A stretch of 64,000 nt of DNA from Tribonema minus (lineage: Eukaryota; Sar; Xanthophyceae; Tribonematales; Tribonemataceae): positions 1 to 64,000 of the forward strand of contig JAFCMP010000053.1 in NCBI GenBank assembly GCA_017506865.1, read 5' to 3'. The translations under genes and the position numbers were made by a program. A model generated the notes under the pieces. The model was not told the origin of the DNA. It did not search any database and worked only from the letters and a program-made list of their open reading frames with translations. Positions 47,601 through 59,600 of the stretch are shown here, in pieces (position 1 is the stretch's first letter; the number at the start of each line of letters is the position of its first letter).

Positions 47601-50600
47601 GCAAACTTGAAGTATTGTCTTGGGGCACGACCGCCCTCTGAAGGGTAAGGGTTAGGGTTAGGGGAAAGTGTACAGGCCACACACGCACAGAAGGCGCAAT
47701 GGCATCAGCGCTCCGCATTCCTGTGCCACAACACAGTACCTCAACCCTACGTTTAGCCTGGTATGCGCTGGCTGCTTGTTGTTGCTCAGAGTTAAGGGCT
47801 AGGAGAGGGAGAGAAACAATACGCAGCCCAAAGCATGTGCCTCCAGGGGAGACCTGTTGTGGATTTGCGCCTACTTAGGGTTAGGGTTAGGACTAGGGTT
47901 GGCAGCAGACATGTCGTACATGTATCCCGGCAGAGTTTTGCAATTCTCTATACACATGTGTGCGCATGCGTGCCTCAATGCAAGTGGCTCACTCTGTTTG
48001 CTAAGGCCTGTGCAGCATTTGAATTGAGTTTCCGTGCGCAGCTTGCCTCATCTCAAACGGCGCGATTCCGGTCACTGACTTACTGCGCACGCAGGCTACA
48101 GCAAGTCCCCGCGTGACAAGGACGACTCAGATCCCGCGCTGACAAGGCCTTGCAGCCACCGATGTCTGGCCTCACAGTTGTGAAACTCACGCTACCCGCA
48201 ACTGTTGCATGACCGCAGAGGCTAAATTTGGATTACAAAATAATTAGTTGATGTATTATGATCTGGTTTGAGTTTAGGCGCGCAGCTTGCCCCATCTCAA
48301 ACGGCGCCATTCCGGTCACTGACTCACTGCGCGCACAGGCTACAACGAGTCCCCACGTGACAAAGACGACGCAGATCCTGCACTGACCAAGAGCGAGCTG
48401 CGCTACCTGCTCACCAAGGAGCTGGGCATAGTCATGGGCGCGGAGGAGATGCGGCGGCTGGTGGACGCATTTGACACTAATGAGGCATGTATTGGATGTA
48501 GATGTTACAAAACAACACACTTCAACTTGTGAACTTCAGTTGCTGACTGAGTATGGAGGAGACGCGGCGCCTGGTGGACGCTTTTGACACTAATAGGGTG
48601 CGTGTACATGACACAAATTAGTGCACTTCAACTCGCGAACTTCAGCTGCTGCATAGGCGCGGAGGACACCTGCTGGACGCCTTTGACGCTAATGGGGTAT
48701 GTGTAGACACGACATGGCAAACTTCAACTCATGAACTTCGGTCGCATGGGCAAGGACAACACGTGGCGCCCAGTGGTCGCATGTGACATTAATAGGGTAT
48801 GTGTAGATGGCACAAAATAATGCACTTTGACGCACAAACTTCAGCTGCTGCATGGCGCAGAGGAGATGCGGCGCCTGGACGCCTTTGACACGAACAGGGC
48901 ATGTGTGGATGACACAAAGTAATTGACTTCAACATGTGAACTTTAGCTGCAGCACGGGCGCGCAGACGAGATGCGGCGCCGGTGGACGCGGTCGACACAA
49001 ATAGGGTGCGTGTAGATGACAGAAAATAGTGCACTTCAACTTGTGAATTTCAGTTGCACGGGCGCAGCAGAGATGCGGCTTGGAGGACGCGTTTGACACT
49101 AATAGGGTGCATGTAGAATGACGCAAAATCGTGCACTTCAACTCATACTTGCTGCATGAGCGCGGAGGACACCTGGTGGACGGACGCCAATAGGGTATGT
49201 ATAGACACGACATGGTGACCTTTAAATCATAGCTTCCACTTTCAAGCAAGAAAAGACTCGACGAAGTAACACCAACGAAGTGCTGTCATTTGTAGAATTT
49301 GGGACGCAAGTCAAACAGAGTGTGGTGTTCAGTTTACTGCAAGCTCAGTGCGGAGATCACTTGTATTTTTACACGAACTTCTCAGAATGCGTCCCAAACC
49401 GCCACCAGAATGGCGGGAAGTGTCCAAGTGTCCGAGGGCTACGGCGCGAGGGGCAGGGTTGGTTAGGTCTAGGTGGCCACCACACAGAAGGTTTTAGAGT
49501 GTTGACTATATCGCGTTTGTACTCCACGTGACCGGACCGCTTGACTGCACTTCGCGAAATAAACGATTGCGCTCAAATAGGTATCATCAGGTGTATCGGG
49601 AGCATGTTGCACTTGCCGCAATTGCTTGTACCGTGCCCGCCTGCCGTTGCACTTGCGTCTAATCCTAACCGTAAGCCTACTCTAAGCGCGCCTCACAAAA
49701 GTGAGGTTTGGGGTTAAGGTCAGGATGAGAGTCAGGGTGAGGGTGCGAGCCTCAAGTCACCAAATCCTGGGAGCACACATCATCAGTTATACACCGTAGC
49801 CTGCTAGCACACATGACAAGCCCTATACTTCACCTTAAACTGAGGATATACTGATTGTTTCACCGCAGTTTTCAGACCTGCAGACACTTTTACGTTTTTG
49901 CAGGCCCCTGCTCCTGGTATCCTTAAAGGCTGTGGTGACTGGCTCTGCTCCAAACCAAATAATGTGGCGCTGGCAACTGACGTCTCCGCCCGCCTGCGTT
50001 ACATCTCATTTACAGGATCAGCACGTCTCGTGGCGCGAGTTTGAGGCTTTCACCGGCGGCACCCGGGACGCCCTGCGCGGCGACAGCACCAAGCGCCTGG
50101 AGCAGAGGTGACTTGCCGCCGGCACTGCTGCAAACTTCAACTTGCTCAAGGTTGTGGGGGGGGGGTCAGGGGAGGGCTGGGATCATGGTTCATTTGCCGG
50201 AAGCACTTGAGCAGCTGTACTCCAGTGTACTCCGGGGTTGAGCGCTACGGCAGCACGCACTTAGGGTTAGGGTTAGGCACCGACATGCGAGCGCAAAACT
50301 TGTGAGGGTTTGGGGTCAAAGGTGAGGAGTCAAGGTCTAAGTAACATGGCTTTTGTTCGCGTCAAGGCTAGGGCTAGGGTCGAGGCGTCCACGCCTCAGC
50401 GCTGAACGACCTTGTTTACGCCACAGGTGCACCTCGGTGACGACGGGCCCAGCGATGCCTCAGTGCTCAACATGTTGCTAATTATAGGCATGTATTGGCC
50501 TAAGTGCCACACGCCCTGAACTGAAGGTTGGAGATAGGATCGAGAGTAAGTGAAAGGATGAAGTAGGTTGAAGTTGGAGTCAGGGTCTGGGCATCCACAC

Positions 50601-53600
50601 CACAATGTTCAACGAACTTATTGGCACCGCTGTCGCACGTGGGAGGCCACGTGCCCCGCAACGGGCATGCCCAACACGTTGTGATTGAGGTTAGAGTCTT
50701 ATGTAAGGTTTACAAGGATAGGGGTGAGAATGGCGGCTAAAGCTTTGATTACATTAGGGTTGAAGTTGGGTCAGCATCGATGCTATCCGCACCGCAGGTG
50801 CACCTGGGAGACCACGTGCCCCGTGACGAGCATGCCCAACACCTTGCGGTCGGGATTTGAGTTGTTTGTAAAGTGTTACAAGGTTAGGGTTTGAACGCAG
50901 TAGGGTTGAAGTTGGGTTGACACCTCAGCGCTCGCCATCGATTTCATCCACACCTTATGTAGGTGCACCTGGGAGACGACCTGCCCCGCAACGGGCATGC
51001 CAACGTGTTTTGATTGGGATTAGAGTGTTGCGTACAGTTGTACAAGGTTGTGGTAAGCATATGGCAAGGATCGAGACTAGAGTCTTATTCAAGAAAATGT
51101 CGAAGGTGTTTTCACATCGATATTGTCCACACCGCAGGTGCACCTGGGAGACGACATGCCCCGCAACAGGCATGTCGAATGCCTACGTCGTCACCGCGTC
51201 GCGCGCCAAGCTCTCACAACCGTCGCGGCGACCGTCATCGACCAGCGTCAACGACGACGATGACCATGGCAGCGGCGCGCAGCGCAGCGGCAGCGGCGGG
51301 CGCACGCTAATCCAGCTGAGCAATGGGGAGACGCGCGTGCGCACGGAGCTGCCGGAGCGGCAGCGGCGGCTGGACCTGCTGGCGCGGCTGGGGCTGGCGG
51401 CGCCCGACGGCGGTGGGTGACGTGCCATTACTTGAAGTCCATCATAATATGTGTGTTGCGCGCTGGCTCAAGTACTTGATTTGCTTCTGCTGGCGGGGCG
51501 GGCATCCACGACGTGCTATACGTCACGTACGCTCCAGTACTGGCTGGACCTGCTGGCGGCGCCCGGCGGCGGCGGTGGGTGACGCGCTGTTACCTGAAGT
51601 TGGTGTGCCGCGCATGTGCGTTAAGTTTGTGTGCCGCGCGCATGTGTTGTGCGCTTCGCAAAGTACTTGCTGGCATGCCCCGCGCGGCTGCGTGCGCTTG
51701 AAAAGATGGCGGAGCGTGGCTTCGCGTGTGCGTTGGAGTGGGCCTGGCGGCGCCCGACAGCAGTGGGTGACGCGCCGCAACGTGAAGTTAATGTGTTGCG
51801 CGCTTGCTCAAGTACTCTGGGCGGGAACCCTAGTCTGCACGACTTTGTATACATAACGTATGCTACAGTACTGGCTGGACCTGCTGGCACGGCTGGAGCT
51901 GGCGTTGCCCCGCGGCGGTGGTGGGTGACATGCCATTACTTGAAGTGTGTGCCGCGCGTGCTGGCTGATGTTCTGGTGCGTGTTCGCTTGTGTCGATGAA
52001 TGCAGCGAGGATACAATCACTGTTCTAATGTTGCGGGATCACGGCGTGCCGAGCTGTCATCTTGTCACCGCCTGCAACAAAGACGTCGAATCTCGCACCG
52101 CAAACCCACCGGCTGCATCAGGGCGCGTGCTGCGGTTGCGAGATCATCGACCGCGAACTGCATCTATTGCTCAGCGCTGCCATCGCGGCAGTGCCCGCAC
52201 CGTCCGCGCAGAAACAACGCCTGTGGCTACAGCAGCCTCAAGCCCAAAGCAGCGGCGTGTCTTGCTGAGCACTGCATTCGCGGCAGTGCCCGCGACAGAG
52301 TGTCATTGCTCGGTCAGCACAAGCACAGCATGGATCAAACCGCGCGGGGCGAACGGCATCGCTCACTGGACGAAATCACACTGCCCGCGTCGAATCAGCG
52401 CCTGTGGCTGCAACAGCCCTAAGGTCAACATGTGACAACGTCTCTTGCTGAGCGCTGCGTGCAGGCGCGGCCAAGGAGGGCACGGGCGGCGGCGGGGCGC
52501 TAACCCTAACTCCAACCCAGTGACAAGCTCCTCACTCTGCACAAGCACTATTGAAACAAGCTCTTCACTCTGCACAAGCACTATTGAAGCAGCGCATGTG
52601 GCTACGACAGCCTTGAGGCCAAACATACACAGAGTATATTGAGACGACGACTCTTGCTGAGCGCTGCGTGCAGGCGCGGCCAAGAAGGGCACAGGCGGCG
52701 CCTACGACGAGGACGGCTTTGAGGACGGCTCCAGCGATGCCTCCAGCGGACGCTACGAGAGCGACGAGTTCAAGGGCCGGTCGCCTTCGCCGCGCGCGCG
52801 CGATGGCGGCGGCGGCGGCAGCGCTCCGCGGAAGCACCGGCGCTGCGCCGCGGTGGCTTGGACCATGGCGGACCGTCAGGTATGGCAGCGGCGCAGCGGC
52901 ACCGCGTGTACACTGCAAAGTATGTTCATGAATATCAACAAGCACATGTCATCATTTAGGAGTATGCATCTTTGGTGGGTGGGTACAAATGACCTATGTA
53001 AACACGACCAAATGGCCTATGTATTACACGAGGTGCACATGTATGTACCGCGTGTATGCGTGTGAACATCTGCTTGGGAGCATGCAGTATATATAGGCAG
53101 CGGCGATCCGCGGAAGCACCGAGGCTGCGCCGCGGTGGCGTGGACCATGGCGGACCGTCAGGTATAACTTCGGTACTCTTGAAGTGTACACTTGTGATGC
53201 ATGACACTTGTAATGCATGACCTCAAGTGTACGATTAGGAGTGACATCCTATATGCACGTGCGCGACATCTGCCTGAAAGCTGATGTCCTTGCGACGGCA
53301 ACAACGGGTACACGTGCGCGCGCGGCGGCGGCACCGGCGCCACGCCTCGGTGGCGTGGACCATGCATCGGCACGCGCACCGGTACAAGGGCAGCATGTGT
53401 ACATATCATTGGCATGTACAGCGGCAGCGCGTGTGTACATAGAAGTATGTCATGTGTGAGTGCATAGACTACCTGTCCTCCAATGCATGTGCTTTAGCAG
53501 GTTTCGACGACATGAACTTCTCCATCGATTCTTGCTGAGGGTACTTGCGTGTGCGCGGGTGAGGGTCGCAGTTCGGTTGAATTCTCGCGTCCTCCAAGCG

Positions 53601-56600
53601 CAGAAACTTGGCAATCTAAGGGTACGAATCGCCAGGGTGAGGGTTAGGTTTGGGCTTACGGTTAGGGCTATGCAGCCCCTATGCAAAGCTTGACCCCAGA
53701 TCCCATCGTGCACACAATACCCCCTGTGAGCAGGGGGGCCTGAGGACCCTGAAGCGGCTGGCCAAGCCCAACCAGGAAGCCGAGGAGCTCAAGAAAATTC
53801 TCAAGGAGGGGGTTCCGCCCCCCCCGCCCAAACTGTGGTCGGTCCCCCTGGGGCACCCCCACGTGGGGGATGGGGGGGATGTCCTTGTGACTGAGATGCT
53901 GCTAAGGTGGAAGCCGCAGCCGGTGAGTCAACTTGCAGTTGTAATTGAAGTTTTCATATGATGGAAAATAGCTCAGAATTGTCAAAATCGGTGTTTCATC
54001 GAAGTGCCACTTTGGAGAGGGTACGCGCTCACTTTAAACACTTGCGATCGCAGCAGTGAACAAGGTTTCAATGAGTGCCCCAAGCCGTCATTGCACACGG
54101 TACAGTGCTCTGAAGTTAGGGCTAGAGTCTGAGACCCTTAGGATTGGGGTTAGGGATGTGTTTAGGTTTAGAGTTAGGTTAGGGCTAGAGTTACGTCTAA
54201 TTTCAACCACGGTGCGGCAACTCACTTTCAGAGATACAAACTAATGTCATGTCTATGTATCGGGTAGCAGCTGCTATGCGCATACCTATCCGCATGCACC
54301 AACTTCAACGCACAGTACTTCAACAGATATTCTTGCAAGTGAAGTCAGGCGCCAGGCAGTTACGAGTTAGGATTAGGTTAACGTAGCGATCGAGCACTGG
54401 TGGCGCTCATTACACACGCAGACGTGCTTGTGCGATGAGCAGGGGGGGGGGGGGGGCAAGCGCAAGCTGTGCCGACACCACCTGCTGCGCTACCTAACCC
54501 TAACCCTAACCCTACAGCTGAAGCGTGCATCGCGATGTGTGTGTGCGTGTGTGTGCAGGGATCACTGGTGGCGTTCTTTTCGCTGGAGATGAGCGGCGCC
54601 GAGGGCTCCAAGGCCTTCAGACAAGCCGACTTCACGGGTACGTACGAAGGGTCTGCGTTAGGGTTAGGGCTACGGTCAGGGTTAGGGTTAGGGTTGGGGT
54701 ACATGTCACCGGCAAGCGGAGTTCACAGGTTCGTACGGGAGGCTCGCACGTTTCTCTGTGCCTGCATATATGCAGTCTCAGCAGCACTTGTCTGTGCCCA
54801 CATGGCGGGCGGCACCTGCGCTCTCCTTGTGCCATTGAAGCTAGGGAATCAGCTGTTGTGCAACGCTAACCCTAACCCTAACCCTAAGACAAGAACGTAG
54901 AGCAGGTCAAAACACACGCCCCACCTGCAGCACAGGAGTTCAACCACAAGTTCTGCTCTGGTGCGCACATCCTTTCAAGCAGTAATACTTGCCCTTGCTT
55001 GGGGTCAGAATGGAAGTTAGGGTTAGGGTAAGCTGTCCAGCCGCCTGCGCGCATGCAGCTCACACACTGCTGCTTGTAGATCACCAACCCTCACCTTCAC
55101 CCCAAGCCTAAGCTACCCTTCAACCCTATCCACACACAGCTGCCGGAGTTTACCAGCACGTCAATCACGGCAGCTTTTGTGCAATGACAAGAGCCCTGGG
55201 CTCATTGCTGGCTCAGGCAGACATGAAAGCACCCGGTATCTGGAGCCACGTGCCCAGTATTGCAGCAGGCGGTGGTCAATTAGGCAGTGATGCATCCACT
55301 TGCTGCCTTGCAACGAGGCGGTAACTGGCGCTGCACACCAATGCTGCTAGTGATGTACACGCGCCGAGCGGTGCTGCTGGTAACACGCTCACATGTCGAC
55401 CACTGCTGCGTCGTGGACGTTGCTGAGCGTTGCTGCTGGTGAAACGCACACATGCTGAGCGCTGCTGCTGGTGATGCGCGACTTGCTGAGCACTGCTGTT
55501 GGTAACACAGGTGAGCACCTGCCGCTGGTGACGCTCACATGCTGAGCGTCGCTGCTGGCGAAAGATGCACACCACATGGCTGAGCACTGGTGCCGGGTGT
55601 GGCGCGCGTACATGCTGAGCAGCGCTGCTTGACGCGCACATGGCTGAGCACTGCTGCTGATGCACATTGCTGAGCAGCGCTGCTGATCAACCTGGCGGCG
55701 CGGGCCCTTTGCGGTTGCAACCCCCGGAGGCGCACCCGTTAGACACCTGTGAAGTACAAGTCGTTGAAGATTAACACGTTTGAAGTACGGAGGCCGCAGC
55801 ATGTGTGTCCATAGCGATTTCAGGCATCTTCGTTGCCCCCGGTAACGCTTTGCAAGCAGAAATTGACTCTTCGTGGCACTCCGTACAGTAGACAAGTTGA
55901 AACGAAATACTGTTAGGTGCGGCAGCTCCATGCGCTAATGCTAACCCTACGCTGAAGATGGCACAGCGAACTGAGGAGCTGCGCTGCAATCAGCTGCCCA
56001 GTCAGGGCTGACGTCAGCGCACCGCTTTGCAGGGACCGCCCTCTGAGGCGGCAGGCGAAACAGCAGTGTTTGACCATCTCAACAGTATGCGCACACTTGG
56101 GTTACGGTTAGGGTTAGGGTTAGTGTTAGGGTTAATGAATTCCACGGCAGCCATTTCAACACCAGAGAGGCACCAGATCCGCGCACTGGGTGCCACAGCG
56201 AACCCAAGCACTGCGTCGCTCGCAATCAGCTGCGCACTCAGAGGGCTGACATCAGCGCGCTCCCTCGTAGAGCTTTGCAGAGACCCCCCGACGCGGAGGG
56301 CGACGCAGCAGTAGGTGTGCATCCTAACAGCGTGCGCACACTAGGTTTAGGGGTAGCGTTAGGTTAGGTTAGGGTGAGGGTTAGAAATTCCACGGCCGCA
56401 AAGCACTGCATCGCTCGCAATCGGTTGCGCACACTCAGGGCCGACGTCAGTGCTCCACCAACCCCCCCCGCAGAGCTCTGCAGGGACCCCCCCGATGCGG
56501 AGGGCGACACGGAGTACGAGTTCTGGGTGAGGGACCTGCAGCCCAACACGGCGTACGCGTTCCGGATACGCGGCTTCAACGGCTTTGGCGCCGGCGGCTA

Positions 56601-59600
56601 CACACACGCCGTCTTTGCGACGCGGCCGTCGGCGCCGCCCCCGCCGGTGGTGATTCGCGCTGCGCCCACTGAGGTATGTGTGTCATGTGAGGGGTGGTGT
56701 GTGAGGAAGCAGTGTGTAGCGACTGGAACTTCGGTGAGTGCTGCTCATGAAGCTTGTGATGCACGGCGATGACTGCTGCTGGGGGGGCAGCAACATGCAC
56801 GCCATGGTTGCGACGCGGCCCTCGGCGCCGCCCGCGCTGGTGGTGATCTGCGCTGCGCCCACTGAGGCTCGTGTGCTGTGTAAGAAGTGCTGTGTGAGGA
56901 AACAGTGCATAGCGGCAGAAACATTGGTGCGTACTGCTCATGAGCCCGGGATGCGCAGCGGCAAGGAATTTGAAGAAGATGGCTATACGCATGCCGTGTG
57001 TGCGACGCGGCCCTCGGCGCCGCCCGCGCCGGCGGCGAGCCGTGCCGTTATGGTGGACGTGTGTCGTACTGTTGTGCCCAATAACTGTGTGTGGGCAGCA
57101 ACGGGGGGTCAGTGGGTGAGTTTGCAATGCGCAGCTTCAGTGGCATCAGCAGCTTACACGCATGCAGTGCTTGCTGAACGGCCGCCGGTGCTGCCTGTGC
57201 CCACGCTGATCGATCCACACTGTGCTCGCTGAGGCGTGTGCCTGTGTGTGTATGTGTGCGTGTTCGCTCGCAGTGCTACATGTTGCCAAAGTCTGTGTGT
57301 GTGTTTGCAGTGCCACGCGTTGCCAGAGAAAGCAGCCAGCGTGTAGATGCTGACACGGCGGGGTACTACCGACAGAATCATGCATCTCAAAAGTACGTAG
57401 GTAGACCATTGCTTGCAGGGCCTGGACGGCTGGCAAGCCATTGGCACGCACTGTTGAGGCGCCTCTGTCTGCAATTTGCGGAAGAGAACGGCGCGCAGCA
57501 GCCGGCATGTCAATGTGTACAATGAGCACACATTGTAATGTCGTCCTTGAGACGCAAGGCAAAGTCGGATACCGCTTACGATCTGGCTGACATGCGAGGC
57601 TCCACAACGGCCGCATGTCTGCCCGCGGCACGGTACCATTGCCAGGATACTACAGTGTATTGGGCAATATAATGTGTAGCCTGTGGCAGCGCACTACTGC
57701 CTCCTACACATGCGACAGCTTTGAAAACTTCTCACAGCGCGCACCCGCTCACGGCATGCCACGCGGCGCTGCCGCTCTGCTGCAGGTGACCCTGAGGTGG
57801 CGGTTTGGCGCGCGCTACCAGGAGCGCCTGCGGGAACTGCGCAAGGTCTTTGAGGTACGACGTTGGAGTACAAGTTGAACTATGAAGTCAAAGTGTGAAG
57901 TTAATACGGTACGCTTTCAACGTGCTCGACCGACGTCAGCGCCGTGTGCTTCTCTCACGGTTGCAAATACTGGAGCGCGTGTGCCAGCACGCAATGCTCT
58001 GTCATGCTGTGTCAATGTGACAACGCTCACCGCTTGCCCTTCAAACTTGACCAAAAACTTCAAGCGGGAGGCAAGCTCTGACGGCACTGCTGACTGTCGA
58101 CGTGACAAAGCTCACCCCAAACCCTAACCTCAGATGCGGCAGTGTTCACCCCAACCCCCTCACCCCCCTACCCAAGCTCGCCCTAAACCCTAACCCCAGC
58201 TGGAACAGCGCTCACCTTAACCCCCCCCCCCCCCTACCAACGCCTTGCACAACGAGGCGGACGCCGACAACTCTGGCGACGTGCAACACAGACGTCAACC
58301 GCAGAGCACGATCCGCAAGTGTGACAGCGCTCGTCCTAGACCCTCAATCTCCAATCTTAAACCCCGACTCGAAGCTTGTGCAGGAGCGGACACAGGAACC
58401 CCCAGTCCCCAATCTCAAACCCCACTTAAAACCCGTGCAGAAGGTGGACACCGAAACCCCAATCTCCAATGTAAAAGCTTAACTTCAACTCAAAACGCGC
58501 GCAGGAGACGGACCTACGGGTCCGGCGAAGTTACACGCAAACTTCAACTATGGATCACAACTTCAAGTGTGACACGCGCTCATCCTGAACCCCCCTCAAC
58601 CTCCAGTCTCGAACCCAGAACTTCAACTCTAATCGCGTGCAGGAAGCGGACACCGACGGCTCCGGCGACGTCTCACGCGAAGAGCTGCTGGCGCTGCTAG
58701 AGGGGTCGCGTTCGGGGGGCCCCCATACGGGGCTGCTGGCCTTCTTGAAGTCGTGCTTCATCGGGGGAGGGGGCGCGGCGGGGGTGTCGGTGTTCGACGC
58801 CATAGAGACCAGCGACGACGAGCGCCTGAGCTGGCAGGAGTTCCTGAGGTATGCATGTACTTTATTCGCTTCCGTTTGAGGGGCGGCAACCGTACGTACT
58901 GTTATGAGGCGTGCAGGTACTGGTTGCGTTCGTACAGGTCGAGCATTTGTGTGCGGCGTGTCTGTGTTCGACGCTATTGAGACCAGCGACGACGAGCGGC
59001 TGAGCTAGCAGGAGTTCCTGAGGTACGTATATGTTGCTTTCATGCCGTCAAACTGCGTGCCCTCCCCTCCCCCCCCCCCTGCTGAATGCGCATCCCCCCG
59101 TCACCCCCCCCCCATACATTGCACACCCGAACTTGTTATTCACGCACTCTCACAAGAGACAGATGAGTGCCTGTGCATGCCGACAAACCACCTGCCCCCC
59201 CCCTCCTCCTTCCCCCTCATCCACTTCCCCCCCCACCAACCCGCCCGACAGGTACTTCAACACCCTCCTCACTTCAACTCTAATGCCCCGCATGTGCAGG
59301 GCCCCCTTGTGAGCGGCCACGAGCGCTCTCTCGCCCCCCCTTGTGGCGTGTGCAATCCTGGCGGCAGTGCTCATCAGGCTTGCGGATTTGAGTACCTCAT
59401 CCATCTGCAACCCCCCACAGGTACTTCAGCAACGCGGGCGTCTTCGACGCGAAGCGCAGCGGCGCGAGCCAATCAGAATGCTGCCGAGGCCTTAACCCCC
59501 CCCTCCTTCATCGACCTTTCCCATCACTTCGGCTGCTGCTGAGGCCTACCCCCCCCCACCCCCCTTCACCCACCTTTCCCCCCATCACCTCCCCCCCCCC

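Noticed and set aside
55276..55931. Minus-strand ORFs of 129 and 180 codons
   Set aside because: They read through a minisatellite within an intron and have repeat-derived, Ser/Ala/Cys-rich sequence.
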